Part shown: positions 1-10,559 of the stretch, piece by piece
Layout: each line of letters opens with the position of its first letter
Numbering within the stretch: the first letter of the stretch is position 1
Source: Stomoxys calcitrans
Taxonomy: Eukaryota > Arthropoda > Insecta > Diptera > Muscidae
Assembly: GCF_963082655.1 (NCBI RefSeq)
Contig: NC_081552.1
Location: 94,463,582 to 94,527,581, forward strand
Length of the DNA stretch: 64,000 bases
Direction: 5' to 3'
Notes under the pieces: model-generated
The model's input: the letters and a program-made list of their open reading frames with translations, nothing else
Told to the model about the DNA's origin: nothing
Database searches by the model: none
Made by a program: the position numbers and the translations under genes

Positions 1-907
1 GGTCATGTTGTATCTCCTGCTGAAACAAATAATTTCCGTCGTAGACGGATTACTGCCTAGACCACTTTCGGTCACCCACTTCTCTGTGGCAGGGATGTCT
101 CTTCCCGAAGGATGTCTTTATTATAACATTTTCTTTTTTTCTCAGCATATTTCTTCTTTTTTATGTTTTTCGAAGAATAATGTTAACATTCTCTTTAAAA
201 CCCCCTCAAATTTTGATCCAAACCATAACCACTAAATGGAATATAATACAAACATTAACAAAGGAAAAGTCGAAAAAGAACAAAAAATTAAAAAAAAACA
301 CAAACAAAACTTTTAAACCACAAAACCAAATAAAGTTATAAACAAGTACTACACACTATAATGGGTAATGGCTAATCTAAACCAGCTTTGAAATCATGAT
401 TAAACGTTTATAAGAGTCAACAAGAAACCAACGAACCGACCCAATCCAACGAACAATAAGACCGCACAAACTAGGAAAACAAACAAAAAAATTAACAGCG
501 AAAGGATGCAACCACCTAAGCAGCTAAACTCTGTCGCATACAAAGCGGCAAACTCAAGCCAATGCACTTATAAAGGAAGAAACAAATTACGAAAGACAGC
601 CATTACAAACAAAAAATCTCATCACTATTATCATCTGAATAGAGTAAGGGAGAAAGAGGGTCACCAACAGACAGTCGCATTAAGTAGCTGCAAGGAGTAG
701 AATAATAAGGAAAGCCTAGGTGGAGCTGCAAATGCAACAGCAAAATTGTAACAAATAAAAAGTGCGAGAGGAAGAAAAATGGGAATTTTCTAGCATCGAC
801 TTGAGTAAGAAATTATATTTTTTAAGGTTCAGCTTACAAAGGATGTTAGTGTGGAAATTTCTCGGTTTTTCTCTGGTAAACTGACAAAAGGTTTTTTTGT
901 GTCCTCT
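1..907. other. AT-rich sequence without recognisable gene
   Basis: Only short unsupported reading frames occur here, with no protein motif, tRNA-like box or repeat shared with the rest of the window. It ends at the target duplication of the first SINE. Confidence 0.5.
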
Positions 908-1249
908 ATTAACAAATGGAGGCCACCGTAGCGCAGAGGTTAGCATATCCGCCGATGAAGCTGAACGCCTGGGTTTGAACCCTGGCGAGAACATCAGAAA
1001 AAAATGTCGGCGGTGGTTATCCCCTCCTAATGCTGGCGACATTTGTGTGAGGTACATTGCCATGTAAAAACTTCTCCCCAAAAAAGGGGTCGCACTGCGG
1101 CACGCCGTTCGGACTCGGATATAAAAAGGAGGCCCTTATCATTTAGCTTAACACTTGCATCGGACGGCACTCATTGATATGTGAGAAGTTTGCCCCTGTT
1201 CCTTAATGGAATGTTCATGGGCAAATTTGGATTTGCATTAACAAATGGA
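908..1249 (+). mobile_element. tRNA-derived SINE (family 1), full length with target duplications
   Basis: The 13-bp direct repeat ATTAACAAATGGA lies at 908-920 and 1237-1249 and bounds the element body at 921-1236. The head contains an A-box-like GTAGCGCAGAGGTTAGC near 928 and a B-box-like GGTTTGAACCC near 973, the layout of an RNA polymerase III internal promoter derived from a tRNA. The roughly 240-bp tail is shared by about ten other copies in this window. SINEs encode no protein and are copied by LINE machinery in trans; the target duplication fits LINE-type integration. The B box differs at one base from the GGTTCGAATCC form in sister copies, and the body carries scattered substitutions, so this copy is not the youngest. 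Confidence 0.85.
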
Positions 1250-2035
1250 AAGTATACATCATAATGCTATCTATATGCATTACATTCATACTTGACTAAA
1301 CAGGAATCTTAAAGTGTGATTATGAATACAACAACTCTTCTTTCGCAAATGAAGCACTGCCTAATATTCTCCCTGATAAGAATAACTCAAAGTTCGCAAA
1401 GTTGTGTTCATGATTTAAGGTCATGCAAATAATAATTATCATTGCGAATAAAAATCCAATCCAAAGTTCACTGATGTAATTTTCTTTAAAGAAAAAATTT
1501 ACTTTTCACTTATTTGCAACTAGTCATTCTGTGTGGACCTGAAAGGAACCGAAATGTTGAAAACATTTATTGCTAAATATAATAGTCAATAGTCGGAGAG
1601 ATATGTCTAAAGAAGTGTTGCAGAAAATTCTTCAATAAGGTATAGTCTAAAGATCTGAGATTGTGTTACCCAATTAAGAAGGTTACATGGTCACTGTATG
1701 TATCAAGCGGAGATCCTTGTAACTGCAACAAGTGGTGGAATAAAAAGGCAAGGTTTTAACAACGATTGCAATTAATATTTTCCCAGGCAGCCAAGCATGT
1801 AAGACAGCCAGCCATTAAATCTGCAAAGAGCGTTTTTTTTCAATTGAAAACCACCCAGACTGTTGCAGTTCGAGTTGGCTGAACAGGTTATAATTCACCT
1901 TTTCTAGGTGCCGGTTCACAGATATATCCAATAGCTGTCGTTGGCTACAATAGTTGTCGTATCCATCGTGGCCGTAAAGATAGCTCACTGTATAATTGCA
2001 TAATTTGCTAAAACAAAAGTTTGCTGATAACGAAT
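1250..2035. other. unassigned AT-rich sequence
   Basis: I see no conserved coding motif, RNA gene or repeat shared with other parts of the window between the SINE and the LINE tail that follows. Confidence 0.4.
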
Positions 2036-2039
2036 TCTG

Positions 2040-2270
2040 AAGAAGCTGTGAGGACGTCAGGGGAAAACTATAGAACACCTAAAGGCTTTTCAGAATTAGC
2101 GGATGTGAACATTCGCAAAGCGTGACGAATTATGAAGTGAACTGTAAAGCTCAATGATAGGAACTAGAAGGCATCTTTCACTTCGACCTATATGTCTAAG
2201 TGAGTCTAATTGCGAATTGTAACAAAAACATAACATAACCTACAATCTCTAGACAGCAGAGTACGCAGAT
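2040..2270 (+). mobile_element. 3' end fragment of an R1-like LINE (family D)
   Basis: The stretch around GCGGATGTGAACATTCGCAA matches the C-terminal coding end of the LINE remnant at 39402-39590 and a third copy near 63415. It reads roughly as LADVNIRKA before a stop and then runs into a 3' untranslated tail with CATAACCTAC. Only the tail of the element is present, as expected for 5'-truncated LINE insertions. I could not identify target duplications. Confidence 0.55.
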
Positions 2271-2429
2271 TTATGGAATCGAGCAATATGTTATTTTCCA
2301 GATTCCCAACTCGGCACCGACTCCGCATTAGCCATTACCTTTATCATGTTTAGTAGCAAGGATACGATGGTATTCCGGGAAACTGACGTAGACGCGCAGG
2401 ACCAATGGTTGGCAGTACGGGGGTCACTG

Positions 2430-2490
2430 GGCTTTTGTCTTTCGATACTTTGGTATCACAATGGACTTAATTGTCTAAGTAAGTCTGTTT
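2430..2490 (+). mobile_element. possible Jockey/CR1-like LINE tail fragment
   Basis: The segment GGTATCACAATGGACTTA resembles the 3' coding end of the LINE at 50030-51450 (GGTATCACAATGCACTTA near 51407). The match is short, so this is a weak call. Confidence 0.3.
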
Positions 2491-2574
2491 GAATCTAACC
2501 TGAGCTTACCAATGCCCTCACTAATGCTTGCCGCACTCCGTTCAGCCTCGGCTGAACACAGTATCTCTTTTTAG

Positions 2575-2880
2575 GCAAACATAGGATAATGGATAATAAT
2601 TGCTATGCTATCAGAGCTATATTGGAAGTTATGAACCGATTCGGTCCATGTTGGAGACCATACTAGAAGTCATTGTGCAATATTTCAGCCAAATAGGAGA
2701 TCGCTTCATGTGGGAGCTATATCACATACACCGATTCAGGTAATATTTGGTACCTATGTTGGAGGTCATAGGGGAAGTCGCTGTGCAAAATATCACAGTT
2801 AATAAGAAGTATAAAAGGGAAATCGATTAATATGTGAGCTATTGTACATTAGGTTATTTATTTATTTCATCAGCTAGTAG
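2575..2880 (-). repeat. degenerate mini-me/DINE-1-like internal modules
   Basis: Phrases such as GGGAGCTATATCA, ATGAACCGATTCGGTCC and CAATATTTCAGCCAAAT are the module vocabulary of the better-preserved elements at 35-48 kb. Both ends are missing and the copy is strongly diverged. Confidence 0.5.
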
Positions 2881-3119
2881 CAGTTGGGTAAACCATACAT
2901 GTAATAGAATTGGTTATTTCCTTATGGAACTATTTTGTGGCTGAAACTAAATTTTAAAGTTGCCAGATCCTAGATGATGATATTAAAGCTAATCCAAACT
3001 TAATAAAAACGCTCGTTATTTATAACTAGTATATTTTTGTGATAAAATTACATAGTTTTGCAAATATTTTATTCTTAACTGTTTCTATGAGGTTGAGTAA
3101 GTTCTATATTTACATACAC

Positions 3120-3262
3120 TTAGCAATCAGTGCTGCCGTTTTTGGTAGGTTCCTACCTAGGCTGACCTTAATTTTTGGTAGGGAGGTTTTCCTCAAGTTC
3201 GGTAGAATTTTTTTAAATTTTGTTGGGAAATAATTTTTTTGAGTGGCAACACTGTTAGCAAA
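3120..3262. mobile_element. hAT-like MITE with TIRs and 8-bp target duplication
   Basis: The 127-bp core at 3128-3254 begins CAGTGCTGCC and ends GGCAACACTG, inverted repeats matching at 9 of 10 positions. It is flanked by TTAGCAAT (3120-3127) and TTAGCAAA (3255-3262), an 8-bp target duplication with one mismatch. Terminal CAGNGNTGCC plus an 8-bp duplication is characteristic of hAT transposons. The core has no transposase capacity, so mobilisation would have needed a hAT transposase in trans. It also contains a repeated TTTTTGGTAGG phrase. Confidence 0.75.
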
Positions 3263-3580
3263 AAGGGGAAACTTAAACGTGTTCTTAAAGTTCTGTCATT
3301 TAATGTAAACCTTTTATTAACTTTTCAAACACATTGAAAACAAAAAGTATGGCATCTTTGATTGGTACAGAAAATACATTTTCCGTTGACATATGACGTA
3401 TATTTAAACAATACGTGGAAACAGTGCGAAGAAAAAGAACAAAAATTTCTGAAGATGTATTGGATCTTAACAATTTTAATTGGTGTAGTTCCGTATGACA
3501 TGGTTCCATACGAACGTGGTAAGTACATCAATACACATTAACTTGTTCTATACTTAAATTTACATCATTCTTTAAAAAGG

Positions 3581-4036
3581 ATGTCATCGAGAAAAAAGCA
3601 CAGCACAATTTGCCTCCATTTCGAAGATAGTGCTGATGGCAAAGCCGTATGTAATTACTGCACGTCGAAAATCAGTATTTCAAGTGGATCGAATGGAAAC
3701 CTTACTCCACATATGAAGTGGTAGCATTCTATCACACAACGTGTACTGGAAAGACAAAGTTATGTGACACCTTATCCAACCATCCAAAATCTTTCTGACA
3801 CTAATAACAACAAGCCAACAGAAATTCTTAAATTGGAGAAAAATGGTTTAATGTGTAAACTTCCATCCTCCAATGTACAAGCTCTTAAAGTCCAACCAAA
3901 TATAACCCAATTCATTCGAAAACCGCCACCAATTCCCAAGGTCCAGCAAATTGACGATCAAGTCTTAAGAATGAAAACGAAAGGTCATCATGCGTTCCGT
4001 ATCGTCGCTCAGAAGACGCACACGAATCCGCAGTAA
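3581..4036 (+). pseudogene. broken hAT transposase, N-terminal BED-finger part
   Basis: An ATG at 3581 opens a frame of about 152 codons broken by one in-frame TAG at 3722-3724. The first 48 codons read as a BED-type zinc finger: FED..DGKAVCNYC, a serine-rich turn and NLTPHMKW, where the stop falls just at the expected HMK(W)xH end of the finger. Downstream in the same frame is VLRMKTKGHHAFRIV, resembling the conserved stretch before the catalytic core of hAT transposases. The frame then stops and the RNase H-like core is absent. BED fingers bind hAT ends, but a protein this short could not transpose DNA. Calling it hAT rather than another BED protein rests on the KGHHAFRIV region. Confidence 0.7.
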
Positions 4037-4130
4037 CGGATTCAATATGGAATCGGTAACGTTGTCAAATCCGCAGTAACAGATACAGATGGAACCGGCA
4101 ACGTCGTCGAATTCGTAGTGACGGATTTTG
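4025..4130 (+). repeat. short tandem repeat of about 43 bp
   Basis: Related phrases AATCCGCAGTAACGGATTC, AAATCCGCAGTAACAGATA and AATTCGTAGTGACGGATTT recur at roughly 43-bp steps, each followed by GGAA(T/C)CGG(T/C)AACG in the complete units. It is imperfect and covers two to three units. Confidence 0.5.
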
Positions 4131-5289
4131 TCCCAGACCCGATCAGGACACAGAATCAGGAGCTAACAGAAAACTTAGGCTTCAATATGGTTATAGGAAG
4201 GAAGAATAATCGTAGCAGGAAGCTTGAAAAGTCCATAGAAAGGATTCGAATGAAATGATCAAACAGGAACAAGGGTGAGGCAGGAACGACGCGTATAAAG
4301 CGATAGAAGGCGTGTAGCAGGATGCAGTACCACATCAACTCAGTGAACAAAAGCTTGAAACGGCAGGATGTTGAACAGCGCGCATAGTTGTCAACCCTTT
4401 TGAGCAAGTTAAGATAAACAAATCTAAACCGCCAAGATAGCTCTTTTAATTATAAGTATTGTATCAGACATGCAAAACAAGTGGCATGCATTATTCTCTT
4501 TCTCTTTTCTTTCATTAGGCGGAAAAATGGAGTGTGTATGTTTCATATTTGCGTCTTACAAAGGATAGTCTAATAGGCCGGAATGGTATCTCATAGGCCG
4601 GAATGCTTCATTGAAATGTAAATGTTCAATCAAGAAATAAAAATCAATTTCACCATTTACTAGCCTTTTCACAAGCGTTTTTAAGTTAATGAACCGGCAA
4701 CGTCGTCGAATTCGTAGTGACGGATTTTGTCCCAGACCCGATCAGGACACAGAATCAGGAGCTAACAGAAAACTTAGGCTTCAATATGGTTATAGGAAGG
4801 AAGAATAATCGTAGCAGGAAGCTTGAAAAGTCCATAGAAAGGATTCGAATGAAATGATCAAACAGGAACAAGGGTGAGGCAGGAACGACGCGTATAAAGC
4901 GACAGAAGGCGTGTAGCAGGATGCAGTACCACATCAACTCAGTGAACAAAAGCTTGAAACGGCAGGATGTTGAACAGCGCGCATAGTTGTCAACCCTTTT
5001 GAGCAAGTTAAGATAAACAAATCTAAACCGCCAAGATAGCTCTTTTAATTATAAGTATTGTATCAGACATGCAAAACAAGTGGCATGCATTATTCTCTTT
5101 CTCTTTTCTTTCATTAGGCGGAAAAATGGAGTGTGTATGCTTCATATTTGCGTCTTACAAAGGATAGTCTAATAGGCCGGAATGGTATCTCATAGGCCGG
5201 AATGCTTCATTGAAATGTAAATGTTCAATCAAGAAATAAAAATCAATTTCACCATTTACTAGCCTTTTCACAAGCGTTTTTAAGTTAAT
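4092..5289. repeat. 599-bp tandem duplication
   Basis: Two near-identical head-to-tail copies occupy 4092-4690 and 4691-5289. Each begins GAACCGGCAACG and ends TTAAGTTAAT. I see only two clear substitutions (T/C in GCGATAGAAGG versus GCGACAGAAGG, and TATGTTTCATA versus TATGCTTCATA). Each unit includes the direct repeat AGGCCGGAATG and an AATAAA signal near its end. The content is not recognised. An LTR origin was considered, but no TG...CA ends, primer site or internal region is visible. The low divergence points to a recent duplication or an assembly duplication. Confidence 0.85.
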
Positions 5290-5303
5290 TAACTCAAGTC
5301 GAT

Positions 5304-5562
5304 TCATATATTAAGTCGATGATCCATAAAACCATTCCATCCTAAGCCCCTTAGTGCAAACAAAAGGAAATTCTTTTGGACAGACTCCACTCTATCAATG
5401 TGACAATCATAACTTGGAGACTTCACAACGGAACGATATTCTAAAATAGGACGAACAAGAGAGGTATATAGGCTTTTCGTTAGGTATGAATCCTTAGACC
5501 ACCTTTTTATGAATCCAAGTGTAGACATTGCCTTCCCAACGCAAGAATCCATAAGAACATTA
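5304..5562 (-). pseudogene. LINE reverse transcriptase C-terminal fragment (family E), downstream piece
   Basis: On the minus strand this encodes MSTLGFIKRWSK, a segment with SLVRPILEYRSVV, and DRVESVQKNFLLFALRGLGW. This is the post-palm thumb and linker typical of Jockey/CR1-like non-LTR reverse transcriptases. A related piece lies at 60163-60357 (+), with GFIKRWAKEF and SLVRPILEYRYLVW. The upstream part of the same protein resumes at 6890 beyond an inserted mini-me element. It has no catalytic palm and is a dead remnant. Confidence 0.7.
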
Positions 5563-6889
5563 AACAAGTAAAAAGGCGTTAAGTTCGGCCGGGCCGAACT
5601 TTGGATACCCACCACCTTGGGTATATATGTAAACCATCTTTCATCAAAATTCGGTGAAAATTTCATACCTTATGTCCCATATCAGTTATATCAAAATAAG
5701 TTCCGATTTGGACCATATACTAATAAGTACACTAGCTATATCTAAAAATAAACCGATCTGGTGATTTGGGTCAATGTCGAAGAGCCTAACACAAAGCAAT
5801 GTCCCAAATTTCGGCGAATTTCGGACAATAAATACCTCTTTTATTGTCCCAAAACCTTAAATCGAGAGATCGGTCTATATGGCAGGTATATTCAAATCTG
5901 GACCGGATATATATTCAAATCCGGAGGAAGGACGTCGAAGAGCATAACTAAACTCACTCTCTCAAATTTCAGCGACATCGGACAATAAATGCGTCTTTTA
6001 TGGCCCCAAAACCTAAAACCGAGAGATCGGTCTATATGGCAGCAATATCCAAATCTGGACCGATCTGTGCGATATTGCAGAAGTATGTCAAGGAGCTTAA
6101 CTTAACTCGCTGTCCCAAATTTCGGCGACATCGGACAATAAATGAGCATTTTATGGGTCCAAAACCATAAATCAAGAAATCGGTCCATATGGCAGCTATA
6201 TCCAAATCTGAACCGATCTGGATCAAATTGAAGAAAGATGTCGAAGGGCCTAACACAACTCACTGTCCCGAATTTCAGCAAAATCGGACAATAAGTGTGG
6301 CTTTTATGGGCCTAATACCATAAATCGGAGGATCGGTCCGATCGAAAACTGAACCGATCTGAGCCAAATTGACAAAGGATGTCGATGGGCCTCACACAAT
6401 TCACTGTCCCGAATTTCATCAAAATCGGATAATAAATGTGGGGATCGGTCTATATGGCAGCTATATCCAAATTTGAACCGATCTGGGTCAAATTAACGAA
6501 GGAAGTCGAAAGGCCTTACACAACTCACTGTCCCAAATTTCAGCGAAATCGGATAGTAAATGTGGCTTTTATGGGCCTAAGACCCTAAATCGGCGGATCG
6601 GTCTATATGGGGGCTATATCAAGATATAGTCCGATATAGCCCATCTTCGAACTTGCCCTGCTTATGGACAAAAGAAGAATCTGTAAAAAATATCAGCTCA
6701 ATATCTCTATTTTTGAAGACTGTAGCGTGATTTCAACAGACAGACGGACGGATATGTCTAGATCGTCTTAGATTTTTACGCTGATCAAGAATATATATAC
6801 TTTATAGGGTCGGAAATGGATATTTCGATGTGTTGCAAAAGGAATGACAAAATGAATATACCCCCATCCTTCGGTGGTGGGTATAAAAA
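5563..6889 (-). mobile_element. mini-me/DINE-1-like element, 'CCACCACC' subfamily, inserted in a LINE
   Basis: The left end has AACAAGTAAAAAGGCG followed by the GC-rich hairpin TTCGGCCGGGCCGAA. The right end carries GACAGACGGACGG (the GTCY tract read in reverse), ATATATATAC, and finishes CCTTCGGTGGTGGGTATA. Between them are about seven diverged modules with phrases such as GGTCTATATGGCAGC, CACTGTCCCGAATTTC and AATCGGACAATAA. The (TA)n plus (GTCY)n architecture matches mini-me elements of Diptera, related to DINE-1/Helentrons; this family link is from memory. There is no coding capacity. It interrupts LINE E between codons for GVLYDTKI and NVLMDSC. Confidence 0.7.
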
Positions 6890-7033
6890 TTAATCTTAGT
6901 ATCATACAAAACTCCTAAGTTCTAAAAAGAAGCCACGCTCTCAAGAACATGATCATCTATACAATGTGAAGTCAGAAACCCTGACCTTCTTGAATAGAAC
7001 ATAATCTTACATTTCTTCCTATTAAGGTTCATA
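6890..7033 (-). pseudogene. LINE reverse transcriptase fragment (family E), upstream piece
   Basis: The minus strand reads LNLNRKKCKIMFYSRRS then DDHVLESVASF and, after a stop, a DLGVLYD-like stretch. This is the conserved region just after the reverse transcriptase palm (N..KCK...F.R, then a strand ending DLGV). It continues directly into the fragment at 5304-5562 if the mini-me element is removed. Its upstream end is cut at 7034-7040 by a SINE. Confidence 0.65.
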
Positions 7034-7272
7034 CAATTAATTCCCCTCTTAATGCCGGCAACATTTGTGAGGTAATATGCCATGTGAAACTTCTCTTCAA
7101 AGAGGTGCCGCACTGCGGAACGTCGTTCAGATTCGGCTATAAAAAAGAGGCCCCTTATCATTGAGCTTTAACTTGAATCGGACTGCACTCATTGAAAGGT
7201 GAGAAGTTTGCCCTAGTTCATTAGTGGAATGTTCATGGGAAAAATTTGCAAAAATGTGCAAATTGCAATTAA
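7034..7272 (+). mobile_element. family-1 SINE, 5' truncated, with short target duplication
   Basis: The body at about 7041-7265 starts at the TTCCCCTCTTAATGC part of the family and lacks the tRNA-like head. CAATTAA occurs at 7034-7040 and 7266-7272 and fits a short target duplication. It inserted into the LINE E remnant, so it is younger than that LINE copy. Without A and B boxes it cannot be transcribed by polymerase III from its own promoter. Confidence 0.65.
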
Positions 7273-7379
7273 TATCACACCATTGTATCATCGATCGAAT
7301 CAGAAAGTGAATCAATGTATGAAAAAAGCTTTATATTGCATGCATACATGAATATCATTTAAGATCGAATTATAGACGA

Positions 7380-7560
7380 AAGATTATTAAAATTTTGAAG
7401 CGATTCGAACCATAATTGGTTCATCTATTGAATGTCATAGAAGACGTCATAGTACCATATTTCCTGCCAAATCGGAAAAAAATTGCGCTCTTTAGTGTCT
7501 CAAGCAGTACAATCGCGAGATCGGTGTGTTTGGGAGCTATATTAAAAAAATAAAAATTGA
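7380..7560 (-). repeat. degenerate mini-me module
   Basis: AAGCGATTCGAACCATAATTGG, GACGTCATAG and GCGAGATCGGTGTGTTTGGG are recognisable module phrases. Both element ends are missing. Confidence 0.4.
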
Positions 7561-7734
7561 CACAAGTATACGTATGGCGTATTTAACTAGGCAAATCATT
7601 TAGCTCATTTCAGCTAAACCTTTTGAAGTGTTGCCAACAAAATGTAATGTAAATAAAGTGAAAATCGCTCCAAAACCGGGAAATAAACCTATGTATGGTA
7701 CGAATTTATAACCATTTGTCCGGAACATCCGTGA

Positions 7735-7851
7735 AAATCGGAACAGGCCTGTATATATATTTTGTTGGGTCTCAGATCTATGTCTCGATGTGTTACAAGC
7801 GGAATAACGAAATTAGTATACCCCCATCCTATAGTGGAGGTTATAAAAAAA
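7735..7851 (-). repeat. mini-me terminal fragment
   Basis: It preserves the (TA)n stretch, TCTCGATGTGTTACAAGCGG and the terminal CCCCCATCCTATAGTGGAGG end. The GTCY tract and the opposite hairpin end are not contiguous. A separate opposite-end tip lies at about 8515-8575. Confidence 0.55.
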
Positions 7852-7944
7852 ATCTCGACATCATTCTTGTGAAGAGCCAGAATTGCAGTACTTTTGATTC
7901 CAGCAAATTATTGTTTCTGTAACGTGAATTTTCAGGGAGACAGT

Positions 7945-8450
7945 TATTGCAGTTGGACTCCGGTTGGTAGGACGGCGAAAATCCTATGGGGCTATCCAGA
8001 TCGTGAGAAGACGAGACTTTTACTGAAAGGAAGCAAGAAGGAGGTCAGTATAGCTATTGGTATCATAACGGGACATATAGGACTACGAGCTCACTTATGT
8101 AAAATCGGTGCGGTGCGGTGCGGTGCATGTGTAGGGCATGCGGGGAAGATGATGAGACGTTGGAGCATTTCCTATGTCATTGCCCGGCTTTCGCGTCCAA
8201 CAGACACCGACACTTAGGTGGAGACACAATATCAGACATGAACCAACTTAGGGAAGTGGCATTGAAAACAATTAAGGATTTTGTAAATAGCACGAAATTC
8301 CTAACTTAAAATTTTCTTTTTAGAGGTTACTTTATAGTTTATAGAGCGCACAACAAGCCGATTACTGGCTTAGGTGTATGCCCATAGTGGCATGGGACGG
8401 ATTAATATCTGCACCCTCTTTTCAACCTAACCTTACCTATTGCAGTTGGA
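7945..8450 (+). mobile_element. 5'-truncated LINE insertion with perfect 13-bp target duplication
   Basis: TATTGCAGTTGGA stands at 7945-7957 and again at 8438-8450. The insert (7958-8437) begins inside the RNase H/C-terminal coding region (VGRTAKILWGYPDREKTRLL, as in the big LINE at 11.4 kb). It continues through a cysteine/histidine zinc motif (CRACGEDDETLEHFLCHCPAF) to the 3' tail AACCTAACCTTACC. A GCGGT(GCGGT)n slip near 8108-8128 shifts the frame. Target-primed reverse transcription that stopped early explains the truncation. The intact duplication shows that both ends of the insertion are seen. Confidence 0.88.
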
Positions 8451-8514
8451 ACTTTTTTTGAAAACAACACTTTTTTATTCCAGTCACTGTGTGTAACTGT
8501 GTAAACTTTTCGCA

Positions 8515-8575
8515 GAATCCATGGTGGTGGGTTCCGAAGATTCGGCCCAGCAAGTTTTTACTTGTCTGAGGCTTA
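8515..8575 (+). repeat. mini-me hairpin end
   Basis: CAGAATCCATGGTGGTGGG followed by GATTCGGCCCAGCAAG and TTTTACTTGT is the hairpin-side terminus of the element. One hairpin arm is mutated (GCAAG instead of CCGAAC). Confidence 0.5.
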
Positions 8576-10544
8576 TTTACGCTCTACTGGTTCATATAAT
8601 TAATACTAGTTCGTATAATTTAGTTTGGATCGTGCAGCTCTCATTACTATGAGATACATCTCCCCTCTATCAAGCTATTTGGGATACGTAAGTTTTCACA
8701 CTTTGGCGATGAACATAGTTTTTTAAGTGGTAATCGAACTATCGCAACTTTTTTCCTTACAAGGTTGGAACTAAAATTTCGTTTCATCAATTTTTTTCCA
8801 TTAACAAGATGTAGTTTTTGTGCACGAAGATTATTTCCAACGAACACTCTAAGTACAGATTTGAATGCTTTCGCAGGTATCCCTGCTATAAAGCATGACT
8901 AGTATAAAGACCTTGGAAAGTAAAGGGTTCCGAAATTGACCTATGATAACCTTAATGCCATATATTATATTCAATAATCTAACTGTTCTACCCTGGCAAA
9001 TGTTGGGTGACTATATTAAAAAGCTGTTTTATTTTCTGCATTTTTCGACATTAAGATTTTCCTTGAAAAATAACACCATTACGAGGTGCTAGTCTAATTC
9101 TAGTTATAAAATAATGAATTTTCAGTGAATTAAGAGAACTTTTAAAGCTCTTTCCAATTGCTTAAATGGTTTAATAATTCGCATTTTTCCACCATCCCGT
9201 GTTAGTGACATTTGCTTGAAATTCTCCATTGCGGTTAGCCTTTTTCTTATTATTGGTTTAGTGGTATTGCTCCGCAGGAATTGTAATTGCTCTTTCGGCT
9301 AGCCTCTGAAATATCATTTAAATTTTGATTTACACAAAAGAAAAGTTTAATGAACTTTATCAATTGATAATGAAATATGTACGGTTAAAAAAAGTTTATG
9401 CGGTGGCCATTATGCGGGGATGCTTGAACTTAACCAACTTAAATTTATGCCATATCATCAGCATTTGACCTAAGGGGGATTCATATCTATCAGAACGTGG
9501 TGGTGGTATGTGGCATGAAACGAAAATAGTTGAGGCCGCAGGCGGTAAATAATTAATAATTGTTATGTCATCTCCTCATTTTGGCTCATTCAGTTAGGCA
9601 GGCCAATGCGGTCGGTCAACTAACCACCATATCAACAAAAAGAAAGAAAAAATTAAAAATCTTAACGAGAAACGCGGCAAAACAGTTCGATTTTATGAAT
9701 ATTTATGGCTGAGCGCTTGGAAACCAAAGAAAATTAAGTTTTATGTTAATGAGTTTATTAACCTCTGCATGGGGATGTTTGAGCATTTCTCGAAATGATT
9801 TTAGTCAGCCTCGGGCTAAGAAATGTACTTTAACAGCCAACTTAACAAAGATGGACAAACAAAAATAAATGATTGTCAGCACTCCAGGCTTTCTTCATCA
9901 GCTTTACACGGTTTGGCAAAGAATCAAACAAGTTTTGTTTGTTTTCTTTTCATCTTTAGCTTAACTTCTTTCTTCATCTCAAAACTGAGGTCAAATGCCT
10001 GGTGATTAGAGCAGAAACCAAAGAATTCGTATTTGCTTCAAGTTGTTCACTCAGGTCAACATTTTCGACATTAGGCGTATCTTGGATATATTGATAGGCT
10101 TATATACTTTATAATTTCCAGTTTTCAGTTTCTGCAATGCGCTAGAAAATTCGTTTACTCTTGTTCCACGGTCTTAAGTCGTTCTTTTTGAGCAAAAGAC
10201 TGGTTTGTAATTTGAAGCAAACCAAATATCTCTTGAGCTAGCAAAAACCCTGAACTTGAATTTGGACCATATTCAATGTTCAACTGCTTTTTATGTTAAT
10301 GAATGGAAGTTGGCTGACGTTTTGTGGGAAATTAATGAATCAAAATTGATTTAAATTGTATGCTTAGATATGGTCAACAGGTTAATACACTCTCGTATTT
10401 GTTTCAGTTTAGGAGATAAGTTTTTGTGAGACGTTGGGCTTTTATTCGTGGCAATGGCTCTCGTCAAATCTGTAGGTAAATAAGTAGGTGGTATTAGTAA
10501 TCTGACTAGATGTCGATGGACTTCGCAGAGGTTTCACTTTTACC
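8576..10544. other. low-repeat sequence without recognised gene
   Basis: This is one of the longer stretches with none of the window's repeat families. Reading frames are short and none has a recognisable motif. It may be single-copy intergenic or intronic DNA. Confidence 0.4.
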
Positions 10545-10559
10545 GTGGGAAGTTTTTGC

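Noticed and set aside
921..990. A functional tRNA gene, because A-box and B-box-like sequences are present.
   Set aside because: The sequence continues into a 240-bp shared tail, occurs in about ten diverged copies and has target duplications, so it is a SINE head.
4156..5006. Duplicate 83-codon minus-strand frames as a small gene pair.
   Set aside because: They differ by one residue only because they lie in the 599-bp tandem duplication. No motif or independent support.
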